Positions 34,052-43,179 of a stretch of DNA of 61,659 bases are shown here, in pieces. The notes under the pieces were generated by a model that searched no databases, was not told the origin of the DNA, and was given only the letters and a program-made list of their open reading frames with translations. The position numbers were made by a program, and so were the translations under genes. Positions within the stretch are counted from its first letter, which is position 1. Every line of letters begins with the position of its first letter. Origin of the DNA: Clostridia bacterium (lineage in GTDB: Bacteria; Bacillota; Clostridia; Christensenellales; Borkfalkiaceae); contig JAFSLQ010000011.1 of NCBI GenBank assembly GCA_017448355.1, positions 1-61,659 on the forward strand, in the 5' to 3' direction.

Positions 34052-34174
34052 AAAAAGAATAATCCTTATTTATATATTTATAGTATACTGATTATAACAC
34101 ATTTGATAGCGATATTTCAAGCAAGTTTTACAATCAAAAAATATTTTTTGTAATCTTCCTATATTTTTCGGTTT

Positions 34175-34738
34175 TTATTTAATATCTTTTATCGCTTTTC
34201 TTTTTTCTATATGATTCTTTTCAATGGCAATAAATTGTGGCCAGATAACTTCTAAAATAAGTTCCACGCCCAAAAGAATAAGGTGCGAGTTTAAGTGGTG
34301 GTGCGTTGGATTAGCGATTAGCATAATGCTATAAACGATAACGACTACCGACTCGATAAAGTTAATGGACGAAGTTATCTTGCAGTCGAGATGGTTAAGC
34401 ACTTTCTCGTTAATTTCTTCACTTTCGCGCATTATCGCCCAAACCGACCAAAGAATAGATATGGCGACGATTTCCGATTCCGAACCACGAACGATAAACA
34501 CGAGTACTATGCCGAGTAAAAGGGTTATAAGACTACTTATGATTTCACCGCGTTCTTCTTTTACTTCTTTTCTGATAATAATAAGCGCAGTTTCTTCAAT
34601 GCCGTAAAACGCCATAACTCCGCCGATTAAAAGGGGTAGTGCCGAAAACTTTTCTTCAATGAAAAAGTCGTGAAAAATTAAAACGAGAATACCCGCTAAA
34701 ATAAACACGAAAAACTTTATAATTTTATAAATTTTCAT
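34175..34738 (-). CDS. DUF308/HdeD-like membrane protein
   Basis: 187 residues with six hydrophobic helices in pairs (FFVFILAGILVLIF, LPLLIGGVMAFYGIEETAL, IISSLITLLLGIVLVF, AISILWSVWAIM and others), the pattern of HdeD/DUF308 proteins. AAAGGAAA precedes the ATG. It starts 15 bases after plsX ends, so both are one operon. Function unknown. Confidence 0.7.
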   Translation of the reverse strand: MKIYKIIKFFVFILAGILVLIFHDFFIEEKFSALPLLIGGVMAFYGIEETALIIIRKEVKEERGEIISSLITLLLGIVLVFIVRGSESEIVAISILWSVWAIMRESEEINEKVLNHLDCKITSSINFIESVVVIVYSIMLIANPTHHHLNSHLILLGVELILEVIWPQFIAIEKNHIEKRKAIKDIK

Positions 34739-34753
34739 ATTTATTTCTTTCCT

Positions 34754-35773
34754 TTAATTTTCGCCGTTCGTTATCGGCGCAACTCTCTCACTTATTTTAT
34801 CGCGGATACCGTTCTTTTCCATATTGTAAGCCTGTTTTATACAATGGAAAACGGAAAGCGCCTTACTCGACCCGTGCCCTTTTACAATCGTCTTTGCAGT
34901 TCCTAATAAAACCGCACCGCCGTAATTATTATAGTCCATATAGTCTTTAAGTTTATAAAGGTCTTTTTTGATAACGAGCGCGCCGAGTTTGGTTTTTAAG
35001 TTCTTTTTAAAAACGCCCTTTAACTGCGTCAACAGGCTTATGCACGCGCCTTCCGTCGCCTTAAGAAGCACGTTCCCCGAAAACCCGTCGCAGACTATTA
35101 AATCATAGTCGCCCGATAATAAATCGCGCGCTTCCATATTGCCGACGAAATTGAGTTCGGGGTTGTTTTTAAGTAGGGGGAAAACTTCCTTACGAAGTAA
35201 ATCGCCTTTTTCTTCTTCCGTGCCGACGTTAAGAAGGGCGATTTTAGGATTTTCCTTATTATAAGCGGTTTGTAAAAAGAGATTGCCCATCATTGCGAAT
35301 TGTTCTAAATTCGTCGCGTCGCAATCGACGTTCGCACCGCTGTCGCAAATAGATACGATACCGCCCGTCATTGTCGGAAGAATAGGGCAAAACGCAGGGC
35401 GTTTTATACCGCGGATTCTACCGATTTTTAAAACCGCGCCCGCAAGAATAGCGCCCGTTGAACCCGTGCTTACGAGTGCGTTATAGTCTTCGCCGTTTTT
35501 TAAAAGTTCAAAACTTTTATAAAGCGAACTTTCCTTTTTTTCACGTATCGCGACGGTCGGCTTATCGTTGCAACCGATAACGTCCTTCCCGTCTAAAACC
35601 GCTAATCTTTCTTTATCGTATTCTTTTCCGTTTAAATACGCTGTGATTTCTTCTTCGTTGCCGACTAACGTAATATGCGCGTCGCCGATAGCGTTAAGCG
35701 CTGATAGTGCGCCGTCTATATCCGCGTAAGGGCTGTTGTCTCCACCTAAAGTATCAACTATTATTTTAATCAT
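34754..35773 (-). CDS. plsX: Phosphate acyltransferase PlsX
   Basis: 339 residues, cytoplasmic or membrane-associated. MIKIIVDTLGGDNSP, ALVSTGSTGAILAGAVLKIGRI, RPAFCPILPTMTGG, DSGANVDC, LLNVGTEEEKGD, NFVGNMEARDLLSGDYDLIVCDGFSGNVLLKATEG. It makes acyl-phosphate from acyl-ACP for PlsY in phospholipid synthesis. Length is normal. An AGGAG site precedes the ATG. First gene of an operon with the DUF308 protein. Confidence 0.96.
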   Translation of the reverse strand: MIKIIVDTLGGDNSPYADIDGALSALNAIGDAHITLVGNEEEITAYLNGKEYDKERLAVLDGKDVIGCNDKPTVAIREKKESSLYKSFELLKNGEDYNALVSTGSTGAILAGAVLKIGRIRGIKRPAFCPILPTMTGGIVSICDSGANVDCDATNLEQFAMMGNLFLQTAYNKENPKIALLNVGTEEEKGDLLRKEVFPLLKNNPELNFVGNMEARDLLSGDYDLIVCDGFSGNVLLKATEGACISLLTQLKGVFKKNLKTKLGALVIKKDLYKLKDYMDYNNYGGAVLLGTAKTIVKGHGSSKALSVFHCIKQAYNMEKNGIRDKISERVAPITNGEN

Positions 35774-35880
35774 AATTAACTCCTACGTTCATTTTAACAT
35801 TTATTAAAAACATAGTCAATGAAATATTTTATTTATAATTAAAAATATAAAAAAGTTGACGTTATATCCCCTTTTATCGT

Positions 35881-35910
35881 TTGCAAATAGGGGGTGAAAT
35901 ACGATATAAT
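35881..35910 (+). promoter_or_regulatory. Leaderless promoter of the EamA gene
   Basis: TTGCAA (35881-35886), 18 bp, TATAAT (35905-35910). The ATG begins 6 nt later at 35917, where transcription should start. Confidence 0.75.
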
Positions 35911-35916
35911 ATTTTT

Positions 35917-36837
35917 ATGAACGAAAAGAATAAACAAAACTTAATAGGGCAGGTGCTGTTGTTCAGCGCGACGATTATTTGGGGAACTTCCTTCGTCGTT
36001 CTTGCCGACACGATAGCGGAAGTGCCGAAGTTTTACGTAATCGGGTTAAGGTTTTTATCGTCCGCCCTTATTTTTTTCGTTATTTTTCACAAAAGAATAC
36101 TGAAAATGAATAAGCGAACGCTAATCGGCGGGCTTTTTGCCGGCATTTCGCTTGCCCTTGCCTACACCACGCAGACGATAGGGTTGGAACACACTACGCC
36201 GGGGAAAAACGCTTTTTTAACTTCGCTTTATTGCGTTTTAGCGCCCTTTTTAGTGTGGATTATGCTTAAAGAAAAACCTAAATCGTATAACATAATCGCG
36301 TTATGCACTTGTATAATCGGCGTGGGGTTTATCTCGTTTTCGGGCGGGGAAGCAATATTGACTTTTACCTTTTTAGGCGAAGGTATGACGCTTTTTTCCG
36401 CGGTATTTTTCGCCTTTCAGTTGGTTTATCTTGAAAAATACAGCGATTGCGACACCGCGTCTATGGTGTTTGTTCAACTTTTAACGACGGCGGTTTTCGT
36501 TTGCCTTTTATCGCTGACTACCGAACTGCCGAAAGGAATAGACGTTTATAGGCTTAACTTAAATCAGGGGCTTAAAATACTGTACCTTACCGTGTTTGCG
36601 ACAATATACGCACAGATTGCGCTAATTAAGGGGCAGAAAAAAACCAACCCGAGCGAAGCGGCGATTATTTTATCGTTAGAAGCGGTTTTCGGCGCGCTGT
36701 TTTCAATACTGTTTGGAAAAGAAAAGGTTACCGTGCCGTTGATTGTCGGGTTTACGATTATCTTTTTAAGCGTACTCATGTCCGAACTTAAAATAGACTT
36801 GATAGGGCTAATCGGCAAAAAGAAAAAGACGGAATAA
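35917..36837 (+). CDS. EamA/DMT-family transporter
   Basis: 306 residues from the ATG at 35917. Ten hydrophobic helices in two EamA halves (FSATIIWGTSFVVLADTI...; LGEGMTLFSAVFFAFQLVYLEKY...). LEHTTPGKNAFLTSLYCVLAPF and LSLEAVFGALFSILFGKEK are typical. Inner-membrane exporter or importer of metabolites; substrate unknown. The longer frame would start at a TTG inside the promoter, so the start at 35917 is preferred. Confidence 0.9.
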   Translation: MNEKNKQNLIGQVLLFSATIIWGTSFVVLADTIAEVPKFYVIGLRFLSSALIFFVIFHKRILKMNKRTLIGGLFAGISLALAYTTQTIGLEHTTPGKNAFLTSLYCVLAPFLVWIMLKEKPKSYNIIALCTCIIGVGFISFSGGEAILTFTFLGEGMTLFSAVFFAFQLVYLEKYSDCDTASMVFVQLLTTAVFVCLLSLTTELPKGIDVYRLNLNQGLKILYLTVFATIYAQIALIKGQKKTNPSEAAIILSLEAVFGALFSILFGKEKVTVPLIVGFTIIFLSVLMSELKIDLIGLIGKKKKTE

Positions 36838-36952
36838 ATAAAAACGGGTTTTATATTGAAAAACCCGATATAATATGTTATCATATATATTACGGTATAA
36901 CTATGGTGCAAACTATATTTTTACCGAAAAATAAAATCTTCAAGGTGTAATT

Positions 36953-37708
36953 ATGTTTTTTAAGAAAAGGAAATCTAACGGCAAAGAAACGGACGGCATT
37001 ATAATAACCGAAAACGCAAGCGGTGCTAAAATCGAAGGCTACAACAGGTTAAGGGATAATATTTTATTCTTAAACGCCGACGGCAACAATAAAGTTATTC
37101 AGGTAGAATCGTCCGTCGCCCACGAAGGGAAAACCACGGTTGCGACTAACCTTGCCGTAAGTTTGGGGCTTACCGATAAAAAGGTAGTAGTCGTTGACTT
37201 GGATTTCCACAGACCTAACGTTCACCGCTTTTTGGGTACTTCTCTCGAAACCGGTTTGGCGGAATACGTTTTAGGACAGGCGGAAATAAAGGACGTTATT
37301 AAAAAAACCGAATATAAAAACGTCGACATTATTTCCCGCGGTGCGAAAATCTACAATTCGTCGGTAGTGTTTATTTCCGATAAGTTTAAAACGCTTATAA
37401 AAAAATTAAGGGAAGACTACGACTACGTTATTTTAGACTGCGCACCTATATTGCAGGTTTCCGACTATATAAACATTTCACAGGTTTCAGACGGCGTTCT
37501 CTTTTTGGTCGCTTACGGTATGACTACGAGAAATCAGGTTAGCGACGCGATAAAAGAGTTGAATAAAAACAACACTAAAATATTAGGTACGGTATTTACA
37601 ATGTACGACAGAAAAAAGAGTATTTACGGCGAGAACGCCTATTACGGAAAGGGTTATTACAGTTATTACAGAAGTACTCTTGATGACGATGCCAAAAAAG
37701 ACAAATAG
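36953..37708 (+). CDS. Bacterial tyrosine kinase CpsD/CapB type
   Basis: 251 residues. Walker A SSVAHEGKTTVATNLA, Walker A' VVVVDLDFHRP, Walker B region YDYVILDCAPI, and a Tyr-rich C-terminus (YYGKGYYSYYRS) for autophosphorylation. BY-kinases control capsule or exopolysaccharide export with a membrane adaptor (CapA/Wzz type), which is not adjacent. The cognate phosphatase follows 21 bases later. Confidence 0.92.
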   Translation: MFFKKRKSNGKETDGIIITENASGAKIEGYNRLRDNILFLNADGNNKVIQVESSVAHEGKTTVATNLAVSLGLTDKKVVVVDLDFHRPNVHRFLGTSLETGLAEYVLGQAEIKDVIKKTEYKNVDIISRGAKIYNSSVVFISDKFKTLIKKLREDYDYVILDCAPILQVSDYINISQVSDGVLFLVAYGMTTRNQVSDAIKELNKNNTKILGTVFTMYDRKKSIYGENAYYGKGYYSYYRSTLDDDAKKDK

Positions 37709-37729
37709 GAAACCTATAAGGTTTAACGT

Positions 37730-38416
37730 ATGATAGATATTCACTCACATATTATTCCGAATATCGACGACGGCAGTAGGAGTATTGAAGACTCTCTTGC
37801 CATGCTTAAAACGAGTGCGATTTCAGGGGTCAGCGATATTATATGTACCCCGCATTACAGGGAAGGCTATAAAAAAACGCCCGCTGAAATAGAAAGCGCT
37901 TTTAAATTGTTAAAAGACAGCGCCAAGTCGCAGGGTATTCCCGTAAATCTCTATTTAGGCGAAGAAATATTCGTAACTAAAAACATTAAAACTGAATTAA
38001 AAGAAAAACAGGTTTTAACGCTTAACGGCACCAAGTTCGTTTTATTAGAGTTCGACTATAATATTAACTCTGAAATATCGGAAATAGTGTACGAACTGTC
38101 GAGAATAGGGTATATTCCGATAGTTGCGCACGTAAACAGATATAATTATCTCTCGATAGACGACGTTATAGATATAAAGCGTAGCCACGGCCTATTGCAG
38201 GTCAATGCGGACGACGTTTTAAGGAACTTGGGGCGGTTCGGCAAAAACGCGAAAAAACTTTTTAATAAAGGGCTTGTCGATTTCGTGGCAAGCGATATCC
38301 ACGCGAACAGGGAAAATAAAATGTCGGAAGCGGGGCAGATAGTTAAAAAGAAGTTCGGGGAAGACGCCTATCAGGTGGTTTTTCACGACGTAGCAATGCA
38401 GATTATAAAAGGTTAG
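37730..38416 (+). CDS. CpsB/YwqE-type PHP protein-tyrosine phosphatase
   Basis: 228 residues. PHP metal-site motifs MIDIHSHIIPNIDDGSRS, ICTPHYREGY, LGEEIFV, IPIVAHVNRY and DFVASDIHANR. It removes phosphate from the BY-kinase, resetting capsule synthesis. Operon partner of the kinase. Confidence 0.93.
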   Translation: MIDIHSHIIPNIDDGSRSIEDSLAMLKTSAISGVSDIICTPHYREGYKKTPAEIESAFKLLKDSAKSQGIPVNLYLGEEIFVTKNIKTELKEKQVLTLNGTKFVLLEFDYNINSEISEIVYELSRIGYIPIVAHVNRYNYLSIDDVIDIKRSHGLLQVNADDVLRNLGRFGKNAKKLFNKGLVDFVASDIHANRENKMSEAGQIVKKKFGEDAYQVVFHDVAMQIIKG

Positions 38417-38453
38417 GCAGGGGTCTAACCTTTTATCGGGAAAAAGAATTATT

Positions 38454-39158
38454 ATGGAAAAAAAGATTATCGCAATCGGCGGTGGCGAAATAAAAAACAA
38501 AACGACTTTAAAAATCGACGAGTACGTTTCAAACCTTGCAAAAAAGCACGCGGGTGAAAAACGGGCGAACGCCCTTTTTATCGGCACGGCTTCGCACGAT
38601 TCTATGCCGTACTTTAACAGTTTCAGAAAGACTTATACTTCGGTTTTCGACATTAAAGCCGAAGTTGCGCTTATAGTGTACGGCGAAATGGATATAGAGA
38701 GAATAAAAAATAAAATCGATAACGCCGATATGATTTATATCGGTGGCGGAGATACCGTGTTTATGCTCGATAAATGGAAAGAAACGGGGCTACTTGACCT
38801 TATCGTTTCGGCGTATAATAACGGCAAAATCATTTGCGGGCTTTCGGCGGGGGCTATCTGTTGGTTTAAGACAATGTTTACCGATTACGAAATAATGCGT
38901 GGAAAAAGCGCCGAATACACCTTAAAAGAAGGGCTTGGAATAGTCGATAACACCGCTTGTCCGCACTTTGACGAACGGGAAAAAGATTTTACAAAAGTGC
39001 AAAAGCAAAACGGTATAAAAAGTGCTGTATGTATCGAAAATAACTGCGCGGTAGAGTTTACCGACGGGGTTATAACAAACGTTATAAGCGCGGGTGGAAA
39101 GGCGTTTTTGCAAACGCTTAACGAAGGCGAAGTAGTAAGGAAGGAAATAACCGTTTAA
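38454..39158 (+). CDS. Peptidase E/S51-like class I glutamine-amidotransferase-fold hydrolase
   Basis: 234 residues. KKIIAIGGGEI, FIGTASHD, MIYIGGGDTVFML, and the nucleophile elbow CGLSAGAICWF with Ser, then LGIVDNTACPHFD. The S51 family includes alpha-aspartyl dipeptidase PepE and cyanophycinase; this one looks like the short Firmicutes form. Shares an operon with queH (1 base apart). Confidence 0.85.
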   Translation: MEKKIIAIGGGEIKNKTTLKIDEYVSNLAKKHAGEKRANALFIGTASHDSMPYFNSFRKTYTSVFDIKAEVALIVYGEMDIERIKNKIDNADMIYIGGGDTVFMLDKWKETGLLDLIVSAYNNGKIICGLSAGAICWFKTMFTDYEIMRGKSAEYTLKEGLGIVDNTACPHFDEREKDFTKVQKQNGIKSAVCIENNCAVEFTDGVITNVISAGGKAFLQTLNEGEVVRKEITV

Positions 39159-39159
39159 T

Positions 39160-39771
39160 ATGAACAAGGTTAATTACGATAAAGAACTACAATCGTTAAT
39201 CGACGAAAATATTAAAAGGGGAATAAAACCGAAACTTTTATTGCACAGTTGTTGCGCACCCTGTTCTTCGGCGTGTATAGAACGGCTGAAAGAAGGGTTT
39301 TATATATGCATTTTCTACTATAACCCGAACATCGACAGTGAAGAAGAGTATATTAAAAGACGGGACGAACAGAAAAGGCTGTCGTCTTTGATGGGCGTCG
39401 ACTTCGTTTCCTGCGATTACGACTGCCGAGAGTTCTATTCTGCGGTGAAAGGCTACGAAAACTGCCAAGAAGGCGGGGAAAGATGTTTTATCTGCTATCG
39501 GTTAAGGCTTAATAAGACCGCCGAGTACGCAAAAGAACACGGATATCCCTTTTTTGCGACGACTTTAACTTTATCGCCCCTTAAAAACAGCGATAAATTA
39601 AACGAGATAGGGAAAGAGACGGCAAAAGAGTTTAATTTAACCTACCTGTCTTCCGATTTCAAAAAGAGAAACGGATACCTTCGTTCGATTGAACTTTCAA
39701 AAGAATACGACCTTTATCGGCAAAATTATTGCGGATGCGTGTTTTCAAAAAGCAAGGAAAAATCTGAATAA
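39160..39771 (+). CDS. queH: Epoxyqueuosine reductase QueH
   Basis: 203 residues. LLLHSCCAPCSSACIERL, FYYNPNIDSEEEYIKRRDEQKRL, GGERCFICYRLRLNKTAEYA and YRQNYCGCVFS give the Cys set of QueH (iron-sulphur cluster plus CxxC redox pairs). It performs the last step of queuosine synthesis in tRNA in organisms without QueG. Length normal. Other que genes are not in view. Confidence 0.93.
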   Translation: MNKVNYDKELQSLIDENIKRGIKPKLLLHSCCAPCSSACIERLKEGFYICIFYYNPNIDSEEEYIKRRDEQKRLSSLMGVDFVSCDYDCREFYSAVKGYENCQEGGERCFICYRLRLNKTAEYAKEHGYPFFATTLTLSPLKNSDKLNEIGKETAKEFNLTYLSSDFKKRNGYLRSIELSKEYDLYRQNYCGCVFSKSKEKSE

Positions 39772-39826
39772 AAGGGCAAAAAGTAAGAAAAATCGCAAAA
39801 AAATATAAAAAATTTTTAAAAAGGTA

Positions 39827-39855
39827 TTGAAAAGCCGATATTTCTATGATATTAT
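39827..39855 (+). promoter_or_regulatory. Promoter of a candidate small RNA
   Basis: TTGAAA (39827-39832), 17 bp, TATTAT (39850-39855). Confidence 0.65.
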
Positions 39856-39861
39856 TATTTG

Positions 39862-39962
39862 CGGAAGTAAAAGCGACTTGCGTTATTCTTCCTGAATGAT
39901 ATATATGGGGGATATATAATCGTTTAAAATGAAAATAAACCTTTGCGGGTTTATTTTTTTTT
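39862..39962 (+). ncRNA. Candidate small RNA between queH and the lysine riboswitch
   Basis: About 100 nt bounded by a good promoter and an intrinsic terminator (AATAAACC / GGTTTATT with T9, 39934-39962). A GGAAG...CTTCC stem (about 39863-39892) encloses a GCG-rich loop. Only a 7-codon ORF occurs (ATG at 39889). No known family is recognised; it could also be a leader of a lost gene. Confidence 0.45.
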
Positions 39963-40012
39963 GCCTTTTTTTAAAAAATTGTTAAAAAAGCCGATAAAAA
40001 AAGTAAAAATTG

Positions 40013-40041
40013 TTGACAAAAGGAAAATATTGTAATATATT
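40013..40041 (+). promoter_or_regulatory. Promoter of the lysine riboswitch transcript
   Basis: TTGACA (40013-40018), 17 bp, TATATT (40036-40041). Confidence 0.85.
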
Positions 40042-40059
40042 ATACGTGGTAATTAAATT

Positions 40060-40272
40060 ACGGATAGAGGCGCAATCTTTATGATAAGCACTTCGGGGTG
40101 GATTTGCCGAGTGTGGGAAAGGAAAGATTGCCGAAGAGATGCGTTCTTCCACGGGGCGGATTGTCTGGGTGCAAAAAGAATATTTTTGCAACTGTCATAC
40201 CGGTTTCGGTATGTTGTGCTACCAAACTTTGTCGAGATTACGGCGTTTAGTAGCGTCGTGATTTTTTATTTT
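40060..40272 (+). ncRNA. Lysine riboswitch (L-box) with terminator
   Basis: Conserved L-box pieces appear in order: GGATAGAGGCGCAA at the start, GATAAGCA, a GGGAAAGGAAAGATTGCCGAAG block, CTGGGTGCAA and CTGTCATACCGG. They are followed by an expression platform with a terminator stem ACGGCG/CGTCGT and ATTTTTTATTTT (40240-40272). Lysine binding should stop transcription before the NhaC-family gene, marking that gene as a likely lysine transporter. Confidence 0.88.
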
Positions 40273-40301
40273 AAAAATACTCAATGAAAAAAGGAGAAGG
40301 T

Positions 40302-41993
40302 ATGTTAAACGAAAAAAAGTTTTTCAACAAAAAGACCATCACGGTCATCGTTGCTTCGTTTATCGCACTCGCACTCGTTATTTTAGTAACGGCTACGGGC
40401 TGGGCGCATAATTCTATTGCGTGTCGCGATTGCATAGGCGAAGAGTGCGAAGTTTGTGGTGGCACAGGCTTCGTGCAAGGCTCGTTCTGGGCTTTGCTTC
40501 CGCCGATTATCGCCATTTGCTTGGCACTTATAACGAAAGAAGTTTTCTCTTCGTTATTCGTCGGCATTTTATCGGGTGCTATCTTGGCTGCCGATTTTGC
40601 ACCGCTTAAAACTATGGACCATATCGTAAACACGGGTTTAATAGACGCGGTATCGGGGACGGCGGGAATATTTATCTTCCTTGTCGAATTAGGGCTTTTA
40701 GTTTGTCTCGTTAATAAAGCGGGCGGTTCAAAAGCGTTCGGCGAGTGGGCGTCTAAACACGTTAAATCGAAAGTCGGCGCGCAACTCTGCACCTTCGTTT
40801 TAGGTATCCTTATTTTTATCGACGACTACTTTAACTGCTTAACGGTCGGTTCTGTTATGCGTTCGGTTACCGATAAGGAAAAGGTAAGCAGATCTAAACT
40901 CGCGTATTTAATCGACGCGACGGCTGCGCCTATCTGTATGATAGCGCCTGTTTCTTCGTGGGCTGCCGCAGTTTCGCAGTACGCGTCGGACGGAAACGGA
41001 TTTAAGTTGTTTATTATGGCTATTCCGTTCAACTTCTATTCGCTGTTAACTCTCGTGTTCGTTCTCGGTATTATTCTTATGAAAATAGATTTCGGTCCTA
41101 TGAAAAAACACGAAGAAAACGCGGAAAAAGGCGACTTATTCAGCGGTAAAATGGTTAAAACCGAACAGGAAATACCTGCGTCTAACGGTAAAGTATTAGA
41201 CCTTATCTTCCCTGTAGTTTTGCTTATTATTTGTAGCGTATTTGCGGTTATGTACGTCGGCGGAATATTCGACGGTGCGTCTTTCCTTGATTCTTTTGCG
41301 GATACCGACGCAACGATAGCGCTTCCTTGGGGCGGACTTATCGCACTCATTATCACTATGATTTTCTTGGCGGTTAGAAAGACCGTTTCCTTTAAAGATT
41401 CTTTGGATTTAATCCCGAAAGGCTTTGCCGCTATGGTTCCCGCTATCCTTATTCTTACCTTCGCAACGGCGTTAAAGAATATGACGGGCGAACTCGGTGC
41501 TAAATATTACGTTGCAGACTTAATGTACAGCGTTCCTGAAACGTTAAAGAGATTATTGCCTGCAATCATATTCCTTGTTGCTTGCGTTCTTTCTTTTGCG
41601 ACGGGAACTTCGTGGGGTACTTTCGGTATCTTAATCCCGATAGTAACCGCTATGTATCCTGAAAGCACCGACCCGTTGTTCGTAATCGGTATTTCGGCTT
41701 GTCTTGCCGGCGCTGTTTGCGGCGACCATTGTTCACCGATTTCGGATACGACGATTATGTCGTCCGCGGGGGCTGAATGCGAACACATTAACCACGTTTC
41801 AACGCAGATACCTTACGCACTCTACGTTGCGGTTATTTCCTTCGTATGTTTCGTTTTAGCGGGCTTTATCACAAACGCTATTATTATGCTTCCGCTTTCG
41901 ATTGCTATTATGATAGGTTCGTTGTTTGTTACCAAGTTCATAATAAATAAAAAATCGAACGGCGCAAAGAAAATCGAAGAAGTTAAAGAATAA
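40302..41993 (+). CDS. NhaC-family antiporter, probable lysine transporter
   Basis: 563 residues from the ATG at 40302 (AAGGAGAAGG just upstream). About twelve helices; FVLGILIFIDDYFNCLTVGSVMR, DATAAPICMIAPVSSWAAAVSQY, FATGTSWGTFGILIPIVTAMYP and GAVCGDHCSPISDTTIMSSAGAECEHINHV are NhaC/lysine-permease hallmarks. Control by the lysine riboswitch points to lysine uptake. Odd: after helix 1 there is a Cys-rich insert IACRDCIGEECEVCGGTGF, a DnaJ-like CxxC...CxxCxGxG knuckle facing outside by the predicted topology. Confidence 0.92.
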   Translation: MLNEKKFFNKKTITVIVASFIALALVILVTATGWAHNSIACRDCIGEECEVCGGTGFVQGSFWALLPPIIAICLALITKEVFSSLFVGILSGAILAADFAPLKTMDHIVNTGLIDAVSGTAGIFIFLVELGLLVCLVNKAGGSKAFGEWASKHVKSKVGAQLCTFVLGILIFIDDYFNCLTVGSVMRSVTDKEKVSRSKLAYLIDATAAPICMIAPVSSWAAAVSQYASDGNGFKLFIMAIPFNFYSLLTLVFVLGIILMKIDFGPMKKHEENAEKGDLFSGKMVKTEQEIPASNGKVLDLIFPVVLLIICSVFAVMYVGGIFDGASFLDSFADTDATIALPWGGLIALIITMIFLAVRKTVSFKDSLDLIPKGFAAMVPAILILTFATALKNMTGELGAKYYVADLMYSVPETLKRLLPAIIFLVACVLSFATGTSWGTFGILIPIVTAMYPESTDPLFVIGISACLAGAVCGDHCSPISDTTIMSSAGAECEHINHVSTQIPYALYVAVISFVCFVLAGFITNAIIMLPLSIAIMIGSLFVTKFIINKKSNGAKKIEEVKE

Positions 41994-42007
41994 TTAACTT
42001 AAAAATT

Positions 42008-42037
42008 AAAGCACCCGAAAGGCTTTTCGGGTGCTTT
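42008..42037. terminator. Terminator of the lysine transporter gene
   Basis: AAAGCACCCGAAA-GGCT-TTTCGGGTGCTTTT, usable from both sides. Confidence 0.9.
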
Positions 42038-42042
42038 TAGTT

Positions 42043-42417
42043 TTAAAAAATATTTTCAACAGACAGTGAAAAGGTTTTCGGTATTTCTTTTGATAGGCTT
42101 ATTAACACGTCGACTTTTGAAAGCGCTTCCGTCCACTCTTTATCGCGGACTAAAACCGCCGTTTCAAATAGCCATAAATCTATTTCCTTTATCTCGTTAT
42201 GCGGAATAAAGGCGTGTAAACTTTTTTTCTTATTGAGCCATTGTTCTTTAACGGCATAAACGTCTTTTTCCGTCGCCGTTTCGTCGTCTATTTTTTCGTA
42301 AAGAATACTAAACGAATAATTAAGTTCGTCAAACTGTTTTTTTATAAATCGGTTTTCAACTATTGCGCCCGCAATCAGTATTATTATTGCCGATATAACA
42401 GATACCACCGTTTTCAA
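42043..42417 (-). CDS. DUF4363-like single-pass protein
   Basis: 124 residues: one N-terminal helix (VVSVISAIIILIAGAIV) as anchor and a soluble helical domain (WLNKKKSLHAFIPHNEIKEID). It overlaps the end of the DUF421 gene by 4 bases; this pair is common in spore-forming Firmicutes. Function unknown. Confidence 0.8.
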   Translation of the reverse strand: MKTVVSVISAIIILIAGAIVENRFIKKQFDELNYSFSILYEKIDDETATEKDVYAVKEQWLNKKKSLHAFIPHNEIKEIDLWLFETAVLVRDKEWTEALSKVDVLISLSKEIPKTFSLSVENIF

Positions 42418-43100
42418 AACTCCACCCCTTCTTTTAACTCAAAAAAAAGTATCTTATACTTTTCCTTGTATTTCTGAAAATAAACTCTGCCGTTCCCGTC
42501 AACAGTCATTATTTCCGTTTTAGAAAGCGAACAGTCGTTTTTTTCTAAAAACTCTTTTAACATTTCTTCCGTTATTTGAAGTTTATCGGCGTTAGACTTA
42601 TCTATTCTGCCTTCGTTGATTAGCAGTAGGGGAATAGACGTTTTTTCCGCTTTATAGTCTGTTCTTTCAAGTGCAGACAGTTTTCCGTTCGCTTCGAAAA
42701 TGGCGTAGTCCACCGCGTCCAACGAAAAGTAGCCTTGCGAACGCATACTCTCTATTAAATCATCCACCCCTAAATTGTTCTTTTTAAGTTCCGCTATACA
42801 AACGCCGTCCTTATCGATAACGATACTCGGCTTTCCCGAAAGTATCTTCTTAAAAAAATTACCCCGCCTTTCAAGTAAGAAAAAAAGCTGGTGCATTATA
42901 AACAGCGCGAGAATAGAGACTATTCCGTAAACGAGCGGAATAGAAACGTCCGACATAGGCACGCAGGCAAGGTCGGCTATAATCAGGGTTACTATAAACT
43001 CGAAAGGTTGCATTTCGCCTATCTGCCTTTTGCCTAAAAACCGTATTACCACAGTCAGAGTAAGGTAAATAATAAGTGTTCTTATAAAAATAACCGCCAT
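42414..43100 (-). CDS. DUF421/YetF-type membrane protein
   Basis: 228 residues. Three N-terminal helices with FLGKRQIGEMQPFEFIVTLIIADLACVPMSD, then a cytoplasmic domain with KPSIVIDKDGVCIAELKKNNLGVDDLIESMRSQGYFSLDAVDYAIFEANGKLS (broken here into the usual YetF blocks). A TATAAT ends only 10 nt before the ATG. Role unknown; often linked to spore or envelope functions. Confidence 0.85.
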   Translation of the reverse strand: MAVIFIRTLIIYLTLTVVIRFLGKRQIGEMQPFEFIVTLIIADLACVPMSDVSIPLVYGIVSILALFIMHQLFFLLERRGNFFKKILSGKPSIVIDKDGVCIAELKKNNLGVDDLIESMRSQGYFSLDAVDYAIFEANGKLSALERTDYKAEKTSIPLLLINEGRIDKSNADKLQITEEMLKEFLEKNDCSLSKTEIMTVDGNGRVYFQKYKEKYKILFFELKEGVEF

Positions 43101-43143
43101 AGAAGTTATTATTATATAAAACGGCGATATTTATTCCTTTTTG

Positions 43144-43172
43144 TTGACTATATTTTAAAATAATGTTATTAT
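43144..43172 (+). promoter_or_regulatory. Promoter of the THF riboswitch transcript
   Basis: TTGACT (43144-43149), 17 bp, TATTAT (43167-43172). Confidence 0.8.
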
Positions 43173-43179
43173 TTACGTA

